This document shows positions 16,476-24,380 of a stretch of DNA of 64,000 nucleotides, in pieces. The notes under the pieces are model-generated. The model had not been told where the DNA came from. It did no database searches and saw only the letters and a list, made by a program, of their open reading frames with translations. Source of the DNA: Desulfoluna limicola (GTDB lineage: Bacteria > Desulfobacterota > Desulfobacteria > Desulfobacterales > Desulfolunaceae); the NCBI RefSeq assembly GCF_021654575.1, contig NZ_AP024488.1, forward strand, positions 6,041,501 through 6,105,500. Direction: 5' to 3'. Made by a program: the position numbers and the translations under genes. Positions within the stretch are counted from its first letter, which is position 1; the number at the start of each line of letters is the position of its first letter.

Positions 16476-18353
16476 CTATGCGTGGTCGCCCCTCAGGGCA
16501 AGGACGAGGCTGTGCAGGCCATCGGCGGTGGCGTGTTCCGGGGCCACGGCATCGCCCACGGTGAAGTGGATTTTTGAGTAGAGGCGCCTGGGGCGCTTGG
16601 CAAGGGCCGATCCGTCCTTGTGGCTGAAGAAACTTCCCCAGAGGCCTTTGAGGGCCGTGGGAATGACGGGTGCCGGGGTGCGTTCGATGATCTTTTCGAT
16701 GCCGCTTTTAAAGATGTCGATGTCACCGTCCCGGGTGAGTTTGCCTTCGGGGAAGATGCAGACGATTTCGCCGTTTTCGAGTTCTTCGGCGATGCGGTCG
16801 AAGGCATTGGTATACGTCTCCGGATCTTTCCGCCTGGAGGTGATGGGAATGGTTTTGCCGGTGCGGAAGATAAAGTTGAGAACCGGGATGCCAAAGATGC
16901 CTTTGTCCATGACAAACCGCACGGGGCGGCGGCAGCAACTACCGATGATGAGGGCGTCCATGTAGCTTACGTGGTTGCAGACGATGACGGCAGGGCCTTC
17001 GGTGGGGATCTTGTCCAGGTTTTCGTGATTGATGCGGTAGAAGAGGTGAGTGATGACCCAGACGAGGCATCGCATGGTGAACTCAGGCACCAGGGTGTAG
17101 ATGTAAACGGCCACGGCGATGTTCATGAGGGTGATGGTGAGGAACAGGGCCGGAATGGAGAGGCCCAAGGGACCGAGGAAGACGGCTCCTAAAATGGCAG
17201 CACCCACCATGAAAAGGGCGTTTAAGATGTTGTTGGCGGCGATGATGCGGGAACGGTGGCTCTCCTCGCTGCGGGTCTGGACGATGGCAAAGAGCGGAAC
17301 GATGTAAAGGCCGCCGAAGATGCCGATGAGGACAAGGTCGATGAGAATGGGAACGCTCCCCTTGGCTGCAAGGAACCCGAAGAGGGAGTGGGGCACTTCA
17401 GGGGCCGCCAGGGCACCGTTCAGCGCCAGGTGGATGCCGAAGAGGCTGAGGCCCAGGGAGCCGATGGGGACAAGGCCGTACTCCACCTTTTTACCCGAGA
17501 GGTACTCGCAGAGCATGGAACCGGCCCCGATGCCAATGGAGAACATGGCCAGGAGCAGGGTGGCCACCCCTTCGGTGCTGTGGAGGACGCTTTTTGTCCA
17601 GGCGGGGATCTGGGTGACGTAGCAGGCGCCCAGGAACCAGAACCACGAGATGCCGAGGATGGAGAGGAAGACGGTCTTCTCTTTTTTTGCGTAGCTTAAG
17701 GTGCGGGCGGTCTGGCTGAGGATGTTCCAGTTGATGACGAGGTGCGGGCTGGCGGCCGGGGCCTCGGGGATCTTCCGGCTGACGAGCCATCCGGCAATGG
17801 CGGTGGCGATGACGGCCATGGCGGGAAAGATGGTGGGTACCTGGGTCAGGATGCCCCCGACGATGGTACCGGCGAGGATGGCCACAAAGGTGCCCATCTC
17901 GACGAGGGCGTTTCCGCCGATGATTTCAGAGTCCTCCAGATGCTGGGGCATGATGCTGTATTTTACCGGTCCGAAGAAGGCGGACTGGGTGCCCATGAGA
18001 AAGAGAAGGGCGAGTAGAGAAGCGGTGCTTCCCATCATGAGAGCCGCGGCCCCTGCGCCCATGATGCCGATCTCGGCTATCTTGACCATGCGGATCAGGC
18101 GTCCTTTTTCATACTTGTCGGCGATCTGCCCGGCAAGGGAGGAGAAGAGGAAGAAGGGAAGAATAAAGAGCCCGGCGGCAAGGTTCATCAGGATATCGGT
18201 CTGGCCGGGCTGGGCCGCTCGGAAGGCCAGGAGCAGCATAAGGACGTTTTTAAAGAGGTTGTCGTTGAAGGCCCCTGCGAACTGGGTCCAGAAGAAGGGG
18301 GCAAAGCGCCGGGTCTTCAGGAGGCTTGAGGGGGCGTGTTGGTTTTTTTGCAT
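16476..18353 (-). CDS. Fusion of MFS transporter (LplT-like) and 1-acylglycerol-3-phosphate acyltransferase
   Basis: A 625-residue two-domain protein. Residues about 15-410 form twelve hydrophobic helices with MFS signatures (FWTQFAGAFNDNLFKNVLM; GQIADKYEKGRL), most like the lysophospholipid flippase LplT. Residues about 430-620 form a PlsC-type acyltransferase with the catalytic NHVSYMD (HX4D) and FPEGKLTRDG. In LplT-Aas systems, lysophospholipid is flipped inward and re-acylated. This version lacks the AMP-binding acyl-ACP synthetase domain found in full fusions. Start 18353 follows AAGGAGACCCCG and is much better than the frame's earlier codon at 18395. It stands alone between large gaps. 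Confidence 0.9.
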   Translation of the reverse strand: MQKNQHAPSSLLKTRRFAPFFWTQFAGAFNDNLFKNVLMLLLAFRAAQPGQTDILMNLAAGLFILPFFLFSSLAGQIADKYEKGRLIRMVKIAEIGIMGAGAAALMMGSTASLLALLFLMGTQSAFFGPVKYSIMPQHLEDSEIIGGNALVEMGTFVAILAGTIVGGILTQVPTIFPAMAVIATAIAGWLVSRKIPEAPAASPHLVINWNILSQTARTLSYAKKEKTVFLSILGISWFWFLGACYVTQIPAWTKSVLHSTEGVATLLLAMFSIGIGAGSMLCEYLSGKKVEYGLVPIGSLGLSLFGIHLALNGALAAPEVPHSLFGFLAAKGSVPILIDLVLIGIFGGLYIVPLFAIVQTRSEESHRSRIIAANNILNALFMVGAAILGAVFLGPLGLSIPALFLTITLMNIAVAVYIYTLVPEFTMRCLVWVITHLFYRINHENLDKIPTEGPAVIVCNHVSYMDALIIGSCCRRPVRFVMDKGIFGIPVLNFIFRTGKTIPITSRRKDPETYTNAFDRIAEELENGEIVCIFPEGKLTRDGDIDIFKSGIEKIIERTPAPVIPTALKGLWGSFFSHKDGSALAKRPRRLYSKIHFTVGDAVAPEHATADGLHSLVLALRGDHA

Positions 18354-18670
18354 CGGGGTCTCCTTGGGTGCCTGATTGAACGTTATGCATACCACAGTGG
18401 GGTGCTTTTCACCGGGTGTTTTTCCTGTCTCTGCTTATATCAAGATGCGTGCCAAGGGGGATGGTTTGGTGAAAAGGGATGAATACCAGAGGCTAAGTAA
18501 CGTTATGGTGGTTTGTTTGGGGATGATATGAATTGAGGCTTCTGTACAAATTACGATAATCGTGTATACATAATTAGCGAAGGGCTATGGTGGGGGCTCT
18601 TGAAAAGATCGTCGGCCACCGGTACACCTTGGCTAAGCCGTGGCAAGGGTGGCCCAAGCACCTTTTTTCG
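18354..18670. other. Divergent promoter region
   Basis: This stretch separates the MFS-acyltransferase gene (minus) from the sigma-54 activator (plus). It is AT-rich at 18525-18585; TGTACA and TATACA, 16 bases apart, could form a weak promoter toward the activator. The later part up to 18670 shows nothing recognisable. Confidence 0.35.
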
Positions 18671-18739
18671 CAGGCGGTGAGCGTCAGCGAACCGAATGCA
18701 TTGTGGGGGCCAGGGGATCATCCCCTGGCCGCCGGAGGC
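18671..18739 (-). repeat. Family-A repeat type S, left of the sigma-54 gene
   Basis: Minus-strand copy ending in GGCCAGGGGATCATCCCCTG plus GCCGCCGGAGGC, preceded by GGCGGTGAGCGTCAGCGAAC. The same 32-base block in inverse orientation lies directly after the gene at 20251, differing by a single base in its centre. Confidence 0.75.
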
Positions 18740-18766
18740 ACGTTTTTCGATGAAGGGAACGCAACG

Positions 18767-20242
18767 ATGAGCCATCGATTGACCGAAGAAGAACGGCATT
18801 TTTTTTCACGTGTGCGGGATGCGGTGCGGGCGAACCCGTTCAGCGAGGAGCGGCAGGCCATAAACCGGGGCATTGCGGGGTTTTATGGTGGCGGGGAAGA
18901 GGGCGAGCCCCTTGCGAGGACCATCGGGGAGCTGGCCACTCGGATGGCGCAGCTCAACAAGGTGGGGCGAGGGCGTCTTACCGGGTATGGGGATGGGGAC
19001 CGGGAGCTTCTGAAGTATGCCTACCTTTTTGACCTTTTTCATCGCCACATGGATGACTTTGACGCCCATATACTGGCCCAGGTGGCAGAGGGGCCCAGAG
19101 CCCTGCCGGTGCCCTTTGCGGGGGAGGTGCTTCACTCTCTTGCATCATCCGGGTTTTCAAGGGAAGAGGCTTTGCGTTTTTTTGCCTTGAGCTTTCAGGT
19201 CCGAAGGGCGTTCTACTTTATCGACCGGGGACTTCCCGGCCACAGCCCCTCCATGGTGGCGCTGCGGGAGGACCTCTGGAACAACGTCTTTACCAGCGAC
19301 ATCAACCTGTACGAGTCATGGCTGGTGAGCCGCATGGAAGATTTCTCCACCCTGCTCCTGGGGGAGACCGGGTCCGGCAAGGGGAGCGCAGCCCAGGCCA
19401 TCGGGCGGTCAGGGTTCATCCCCTTTGATCCCGGAACAAAGAGCTTTGCCGAAAGCTTTACCGCTTCTTTTGTCTCCGTCAACCTCTCTCAGTTTTCCGA
19501 AACCCTCGTGGAGTCCGAGCTTTTTGGTCACACCAAAGGGGCCTTCACCGGGGCTGCGAAGGATCATGAGGGGCTCTTTGGCACCTGCAGCCCCCACGGG
19601 GCAATCTTCCTTGACGAGATTGGCGAGGTGAGCCCGGGCCTGCAGATCAAGCTCCTCAAGGTACTGGAAGAACGCACCTACAGCCCAGTCGGAAGCCGAG
19701 GGGAAAAGCGGTTCTCCGGCCGGATCATCGCCGCCACCAACCGCCCCTCAGAAGAACTGATCAGCCAGGGCCGCATGCGCGAAGACCTCTTCTATCGCCT
19801 CTGCTCGGACCTCATCGTCATGCCGTCCCTCCGCACCCGGCTGAAGGAGACCCCCGATGAACTCCAGGCCCTCGTGGCTTTTACCGTGACCCGTATTCTC
19901 GGAAAACCAGCTCCGCCCCTGGCCGCCATGGTCACTGCCACGATTCGAAAAGACCCCGGCCAGGAGTACCCCTGGCCGGGCAACGTCCGGGAACTGGCCC
20001 AATGCGTCCGGCGTATCCTTCTCAAACGCCGCTACACCACCCATGCCCCCTCACCCGCACCCGACATGCCCGACTTTGCACAACCCATGGCCAACGGCCA
20101 ACTCACCGCCACCGAGCTTCTTCAAGCCTATTGCCACCACCTCTGGACCCAATGCCACAACATCGGCGAAGTGGCCCGCAAAACAGGCCTTGACCGGCGC
20201 ACCGCCAAAAAGCATATAGATGGGTTTCTGGAAAGGGAATGA
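18767..20242 (+). CDS. Sigma-54-dependent transcriptional activator (orphan)
   Basis: A 491-residue enhancer-binding protein. About 200 N-terminal residues form an unrecognised sensory region, without a response-regulator aspartate motif. The AAA+ domain (about 190-420) has a Walker A variant LLGETGSGKGSAAQ (usual GETGTGKE), the sigma-54 contact loop GAFTGA, Walker B AIFLDEIGE and LKVLEERTYSPVGS. A FIS-type helix-turn-helix (NIGEVARKTGLDRRTAKKHI) closes it. It activates RNA polymerase-sigma54 using ATP. ATG 18767 follows GAAGGGAACGCA; the longer frame runs back into a repeat. No obvious target operon adjoins, and inverted repeat copies flank the gene. Confidence 0.9.
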   Translation: MSHRLTEEERHFFSRVRDAVRANPFSEERQAINRGIAGFYGGGEEGEPLARTIGELATRMAQLNKVGRGRLTGYGDGDRELLKYAYLFDLFHRHMDDFDAHILAQVAEGPRALPVPFAGEVLHSLASSGFSREEALRFFALSFQVRRAFYFIDRGLPGHSPSMVALREDLWNNVFTSDINLYESWLVSRMEDFSTLLLGETGSGKGSAAQAIGRSGFIPFDPGTKSFAESFTASFVSVNLSQFSETLVESELFGHTKGAFTGAAKDHEGLFGTCSPHGAIFLDEIGEVSPGLQIKLLKVLEERTYSPVGSRGEKRFSGRIIAATNRPSEELISQGRMREDLFYRLCSDLIVMPSLRTRLKETPDELQALVAFTVTRILGKPAPPLAAMVTATIRKDPGQEYPWPGNVRELAQCVRRILLKRRYTTHAPSPAPDMPDFAQPMANGQLTATELLQAYCHHLWTQCHNIGEVARKTGLDRRTAKKHIDGFLERE

Positions 20243-20250
20243 AAAGCGTC

Positions 20251-20325
20251 GCCTCCGGCGGCCAGGGGATGATCCCCTGGCCTTCAGGTTGCTTCCGATT
20301 CGCTGCGCTCATCGTCTGCAGGACG
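20251..20325 (+). repeat. Family-A repeat type S, right of the sigma-54 gene
   Basis: Starts 9 bases after the stop codon: GCCTCCGGCGGCCAGGGGAT and the palindrome CCAGGGGATGATCCCCTGG, then CTTCCGATTCGCTGCGCTC. It is the inverse partner of the copy at 18671. Confidence 0.75.
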
Positions 20326-20383
20326 GTGATGGAGTCACCCTTGCCATGGCGGATTCAAAGGCGTAGACGGGTCGAAAGCTGAT

Positions 20384-20653
20384 TGCTCTTGCGCTTTGTC
20401 CCTCGTGCCTCGGGAAAAAGCGCAAGAGCGTTCACCGCGGACTGCGCCCGCCTCCAGTGCTGGTTGTTGGCGCAAAAAAACGTCACAAGCTTCGAAGACA
20501 TGGGCTTCTTCATGATTAATGAAAGCGGCATCTCCTGCGGCGGTAGTCGCCCCACGTCACCCTTCGTGCGAATGCCCCGAAAAAGTCGGCATCCCAATAA
20601 CGCTCATGCATTCGCCATAAGGTTTCAAGGTGCCCCACCTTGCCGCCGGAGGC
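20384..20653. repeat. Family-A hairpin plus right end
   Basis: A perfect 13-base stem, GCTCTTGCGCTTT with AAAGCGCAAGAGC, closes over the family loop CCTCGTGCCTCGGG (20384-20429). Further on, AATGC...GCATTCGCC arms and CAAGGTGCCCCACCTTG lead to the end GCCGCCGGAGGC at 20642. Both halves belong to the family although their stems are unlike the common copy. Confidence 0.7.
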
Positions 20654-20667
20654 CATTATGAACTTTT

Positions 20668-22176
20668 TTACTGGAAAAAAGGTGCGTGGTTGGAGTTGAA
20701 GACGGGGGGGTCGCCATGAACGATGGGGGCGATGAGGGGGTGTTTCTTGAACTCTTTTTCCAGGAAGTGCCGGATGAGGGATCGGTTCCAGCCTAAGGGG
20801 TGGTTGAATTCGCTGTAGAGGGAGAGGTCGCCGTCGTAGAAGGTGCTGGTGTCGAGGTGTTTAGCCTCGGGGGCGAAGTAGGGGAGGTTGAAGACGGAGA
20901 GGTTTAAGAAACCGATCATCTCGTGGTGATCCACCACAAAGTCCATGGTCTTCCGGGCGGCGGCTTCGGTTTCTGACGGGGTTCCGAAGAGAAGGTAGAC
21001 ATAGGTCTTGATGCCCACCTTGTGGAGGGTCTTGAGGGCCAGTGACACCAGGTTCAGCTCCACCCCTTTGTTCATTTCCGTGAGGACGTCGGCGTCCCCT
21101 GATTCGATGCCGAGTTTCAGCATGGTGCACCCCGAGGCTTTCAAGGCGCGGCAGTAGTCCTCGTCGGTGAGGTGGGGGGTTACACGGGCAAAGGCGTACC
21201 AGGGGGTGTTGAATCCGCTGGCGATGAGTCTCTTTAAAAAGGCCGGGCCCACGGAGTTGTCCACGATATGCACCATGGAAGGTGCAAGGGTTTCCACAAG
21301 GGTGTTGAGTTGCTCCACGGCGGTGTCGGTGAAGACAGGGGTGTACGGGTTCTTTTCGGCCCGCTCCGGGCAGAAGGTGCACTTGCGCCACCAGCAGCCC
21401 CCGGCGGCACAGAAGGGGAGGATAAAGCCCGGTGCGAGGTAGGGGAGATCCTTGAAATCATCGTAGTCCGGAAGGTAATGCTTTTGGGCGGGCTCGATGC
21501 CGAACAGTTTCAGGACCTCGAGCTCGCCTTCCCCGGCGATCATGTGGTCTGCCAGGCCCTTGAAGGGGTTCTCCCAGCCGGGCATCCGCATCCATGAGGT
21601 GACGAGGCCGCCCCCAAGGACAATCCGGACATGGGGGTAGGTCTTTTTGAGGTGTCCGACCATGGCAAAGGTGGTGAGGGCCTGGTTGAGGTAGTTCATG
21701 GAGAGGCCGACGGTGGAGAGGCCCCCACACTCGTTATCAAGTTCCTGGAGCCGCTTTTCAAAGTAGGGGAAGTAGACGTTGGACTCGGGCGTGTCGGCAG
21801 CCTTGACGAGGTCGTCGCTCTTCAGTGGCGAGAGGCTCTCACTCTTGTAGTTGGCAATGGAGGCAACAGCATCATACCCTTCTGAAGCCACTTTTAAGAC
21901 CCTGTTGATATCAAGGACGGCATTTCGGTACCGGTCAATATTTCCGTACCCTGACTGGGTGGTGAGAAGCTTGCGGTTGGTTTCCCGACGGTTTACGGCC
22001 CGACTGCTCCAACGGTCCCCGACTGTCAGGTCCTGTTCAAAAAGATACTGGAACCCCTCCAAGCTCATGTCCACGGCTTTTGTGGCGATTCCATGGTGTC
22101 TCAAAGCGCCTGCAAGCCGGGCGATGCCGGCCGGCGGTTCACTGACCTTGGTTGCGGGGGGGTAGAAAAAGAGCAT
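20668..22176 (-). CDS. B12-binding-domain radical SAM enzyme
   Basis: A 502-residue enzyme. The N-terminal 200 residues form a cobalamin-binding Rossmann-type domain (MLFFYPPATKVSEPPAGIAR; TYPHVRIVLGGGLVTSWMRM), and the TIM-barrel part carries the cluster motif GCWWRKCTFC (C-x4-C-x2-C) after FILPFCAAGG. GIESGDADVLTEMNKGVEL and TYVYLLFGTPSETEA are typical later motifs. Such enzymes cleave S-adenosylmethionine and use cobalamin for methyl transfer or rearrangement; the product is unknown. Start 22176 is preferred because upstream codons are poorly placed; alternatives lie within 30 residues. No biosynthetic neighbours indicate a pathway. Confidence 0.85.
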   Translation of the reverse strand: MLFFYPPATKVSEPPAGIARLAGALRHHGIATKAVDMSLEGFQYLFEQDLTVGDRWSSRAVNRRETNRKLLTTQSGYGNIDRYRNAVLDINRVLKVASEGYDAVASIANYKSESLSPLKSDDLVKAADTPESNVYFPYFEKRLQELDNECGGLSTVGLSMNYLNQALTTFAMVGHLKKTYPHVRIVLGGGLVTSWMRMPGWENPFKGLADHMIAGEGELEVLKLFGIEPAQKHYLPDYDDFKDLPYLAPGFILPFCAAGGCWWRKCTFCPERAEKNPYTPVFTDTAVEQLNTLVETLAPSMVHIVDNSVGPAFLKRLIASGFNTPWYAFARVTPHLTDEDYCRALKASGCTMLKLGIESGDADVLTEMNKGVELNLVSLALKTLHKVGIKTYVYLLFGTPSETEAAARKTMDFVVDHHEMIGFLNLSVFNLPYFAPEAKHLDTSTFYDGDLSLYSEFNHPLGWNRSLIRHFLEKEFKKHPLIAPIVHGDPPVFNSNHAPFFQ

Positions 22177-22233
22177 ATCGGTTCCGGTGTTTCTGTTGAT
22201 GTGTGTCACTTGCCAACTCGCTGAAAAAAATGG

Positions 22234-22583
22234 TTGCCACCGGCGGGTCGCTTTTTGAAAAAAGCTCCGCAAAAATGTTCCGGTTGTCGTTCTCTTTTCT
22301 CCTGTGGGGCTCAGGGAAAAGGGAACGACAGACTCGTTAACCCGGATATTTCATGAGAAAACGACCGAGTGTGGGTAATCGGTTGTGATTGTGGTTCGTT
22401 ACAGTGAAAAGGCTGGTTGGGCAATACAAAGTGTGGTTCAGGGTTTGCCGCTCGATTTTCTCACCCTTCGGGCGAGCCGGGGTAAGCCCACCCTGTATGG
22501 CCTGCCAACACCGGCAAAGCAATCGAAACTGCGCTCAAGACCTGTTTGTCAAACATTTGGCCGCAACAGGGCCGCCGGAAGGC
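22234..22583 (+). repeat. Family-A repeat with variable-hairpin module (copy 2 of 4), complete
   Basis: A 350-base unit from CCACCGGCGGGTCGC to GCCGCCGGAAGGC. Conserved flanks are TCGCTTTTTGAAAAAAGCTC, CGCAAAAATGTTCCGGTTG and ACTCGTTAACCC. Between them, TGTCGTTC pairs with GAACGACA, CTTTTC with GAAAAG and CCTG with CAGG, giving a stem of about 19 pairs over TGGGGCT (22285-22330). The longer spacer also contains TTTTCTCACCCTTCGGGCGA. The last part is GACCTGTTTGTCAAAC. Confidence 0.75.
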
Positions 22584-22608
22584 TCTGTTGAACTGAATAG
22601 TGACAAAA

Positions 22609-23049
22609 TTACAATAACTCTTCCACTGTTTCGACAACGCTTTTGACACAAGGAATGCATTTTTTTCTTAGAAGATCATTTTCCTTGAAATACAATTGAC
22701 CTTCTTTGGTTGTTAACTCACACTGGTTCAGCAAGTCTCTGCAAGAGAGTGTTCCATGTTTGGCGGTAAACCGATCCATTAAAATTTGTGTTTTTTTGTA
22801 GGACAATTCCATCGCAGAGCGATCTTCATGTTCACCTCTGCCATACGCTGTCCCGATAACAAGTATTCCGCCAGATACGGCACCGCAAATCTCTTGTTTA
22901 CGCCCCATGCCGGCTCCAAAACCGCTTGCCAGCTTTAGCGCGAGATTTTTTTCAATCTCAAGATCATCACAGAACGAAAAAAACACGGCCTGTGAGCAGT
23001 TGTATCCATCTAAGAATTTTTGAACAGCAATATCGGTTCTGTTTTTCAT
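22609..23049 (-). CDS. C_GCAxxG_C_C family protein
   Basis: A 146-residue protein with the motif set that names this family (TIGR01909): GYNCSQAVF at residues about 15-23, then ICGAVSGG (GCAxxG position, about 54-61), a conserved Cys in SCRDLLNQC and a C-terminal pair near KKCIPCVKSV. Members are thought to bind a metal or carry redox-active cysteines; no reaction has been established for most. SFGAG-like GFGAGMGRKQE also fits. The ATG at 23049 has a weak upstream GAAACC. It is a single gene between repeats and a divergent cupin gene. Confidence 0.85.
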   Translation of the reverse strand: MKNRTDIAVQKFLDGYNCSQAVFFSFCDDLEIEKNLALKLASGFGAGMGRKQEICGAVSGGILVIGTAYGRGEHEDRSAMELSYKKTQILMDRFTAKHGTLSCRDLLNQCELTTKEGQLYFKENDLLRKKCIPCVKSVVETVEELL

Positions 23050-23196
23050 GAATGGTTTCCACTCTCAACGATTTCATTAAGACAACATTTATGACGTCGT
23101 CATAGGGTTTCAAGGTACTGTTACGTTGCCGGTGGGGTCATAACACAGCGGTCCCCTGCTGCAAACATTTTCCCTCCAAAGAGAGGACAGGTTCCC

Positions 23197-23517
23197 ATGA
23201 ACGCAGTGTCATTGTTCGATAATATTTCCGAAGACCTTCCTGGAGAGTTGTTTACTGTTCTTGCTGCGGGAAACGGTGTCACCATTGAACGGATTGTGTC
23301 CAAGGGGCATGCATCGGCTGAAGGGGAGTGGTACGATCAGGAGACCCGGGAGTGGGTGCTGGTGGTCAAAGGGGAGGCCAGGCTCCAGTTCGAGGGAAAG
23401 GACGAGATGCACCTCAAAACAGGAGACCACCTCTTCATTCCCGCCCACGCGAGGCACCGTGTGGTGTGGACACCCAAGGATCGGGAGACGATCTGGGTGG
23501 CGGTTCATTTCAGTTAA
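23197..23517 (+). CDS. Small cupin-domain protein
   Basis: A 106-residue single cupin barrel. The conserved metal-site region appears as EWYDQETREWVLVVKGEARL (motif 1) and LKTGDHLFIPAHARHRVVWT (motif 2), with the second motif's His residues present. The first motif has Glu/Asp where many cupins have HxH, so metal binding may be altered. Single cupins of this type act as sugar or phosphomannose-like binders, dioxygenases or regulators; function cannot be assigned. The ATG follows GAGGACAGGTTCCC. It is divergent from the C_GCAxxG_C_C gene. Confidence 0.85.
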   Translation: MNAVSLFDNISEDLPGELFTVLAAGNGVTIERIVSKGHASAEGEWYDQETREWVLVVKGEARLQFEGKDEMHLKTGDHLFIPAHARHRVVWTPKDRETIWVAVHFS

Positions 23518-23554
23518 CTGGCAGCCCTCAACGTAAAGTGTCTTGGAAAAGCAA

Positions 23555-23759
23555 GCCTCCGGCGGCAAGGGTGGCGAAGCCACATTAGGCAAAAGGCCTT
23601 GAAAGCAGGTTGCGGATGCGCTTTGCCCCTCGTTCCTCGGGTCAAATCACATCTGCCTTTGGTTTGAGACCTAACGGGACTCACTTTTTGAAGCCTGTTT
23701 ATCAAACCCAGCTCATAAAAATTGGCAAAAGTTTGGCCCCCGGCAGGTCCGCCGGAGGC
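23555..23759 (+). repeat. Family-A repeat, complete copy
   Basis: Bounded by GCCTCCGGCGGC and TCCGCCGGAGGC. Contains AAGGGTGGCGAAGCCACATT, GGATGCGC...ATCTGCC stems over CCTCGTTCCTCGGG, and CAAAAGTTTGGCCCCCGGCA. It lies 37 bases after the cupin stop; the remaining bases of the 23518-23870 gap have nothing else recognisable. Confidence 0.85.
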
Positions 23760-23870
23760 TATAATTCCCTGTTGTGGAAAGTTTGGCTGTAAAGTGCTAT
23801 AAAACAAGGGGTTATCTCTTTGGGTGTGCGGTTGTTTTGGCCGATGACATTTCTGTCACAGGGGGTTATT

Positions 23871-24284
23871 ATGGGATATTTCAGGGTGTGGGTTGGGGTG
23901 GGAATCGTTGTGTTTGGGTGTGCCTTGCTTTCAGGCTTTGCTTTGGCTGAAGAGGGGCCGGCTCACATCCATGCGCCGAAGGAACAGCGGGTGCGCATGA
24001 ATCCCAATGCTCCATGCGTGGATCTGATGAAAGAGGGCCGACTTGTTTACCGAACCTATTGTGCCGGGTGCCACGGCCATGATGCCCGGGGAGACGGTCC
24101 CGTTGGGCGTGGCATGAACCCTGCCCCGCCTGACCTTGTTGCCATGGGAGCGGTTCATGGCGACGGGGAGTTTGCCTGGGTCATTGAGGAGGGGCGAGGG
24201 GGGATGCCGGCCTGGAAAGGGATTCTGGATGCATCGCGTATCTGGGCGGTGACCAGCTGGTTGAGAATGCTTGAACCAAAGTAA
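23871..24284 (+). CDS. Periplasmic mono-heme cytochrome c
   Basis: A 137-residue exported cytochrome. A signal peptide (residues about 1-24: MGYFRVWVGVGIVVFGCALL then SGFALAEE) precedes a class I cytochrome c domain with the heme motif CAGCH at about residues 64-68 and a candidate axial Met in GRGGMPAWKG. The C-terminal helix is ASRIWAVTSWLRML. It carries electrons in the periplasm, partner unknown. ATG 23871 follows AGGGGGTTATT. The next gene is 96 bases downstream on the same strand, but it is unrelated in function, so an operon is not assured. Confidence 0.9.
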   Translation: MGYFRVWVGVGIVVFGCALLSGFALAEEGPAHIHAPKEQRVRMNPNAPCVDLMKEGRLVYRTYCAGCHGHDARGDGPVGRGMNPAPPDLVAMGAVHGDGEFAWVIEEGRGGMPAWKGILDASRIWAVTSWLRMLEPK

Positions 24285-24380
24285 TGCATAAACTGATTGA
24301 GGGCTCCTGACGATGTACGCTTTGTAAATGCCGGGTTGAACGGTGATGGCATCGTCGCATGAAATAAGGAGAATGACACA

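Noticed and set aside
18587-18766. N-terminal extension of the sigma-54 activator frame
   Set aside because: It is translated family-A repeat sequence (ends and CCAGGGG palindrome), and a better ribosome site lies before 18767. The same reasoning shortens the genes starting at 12729, 38897 and 705.
20251-20653. CRISPR-like array suggested by the recurrence of similar blocks
   Set aside because: Copies are irregularly spaced across the window, alternate in orientation, have long inverted ends, and no cas genes are present.
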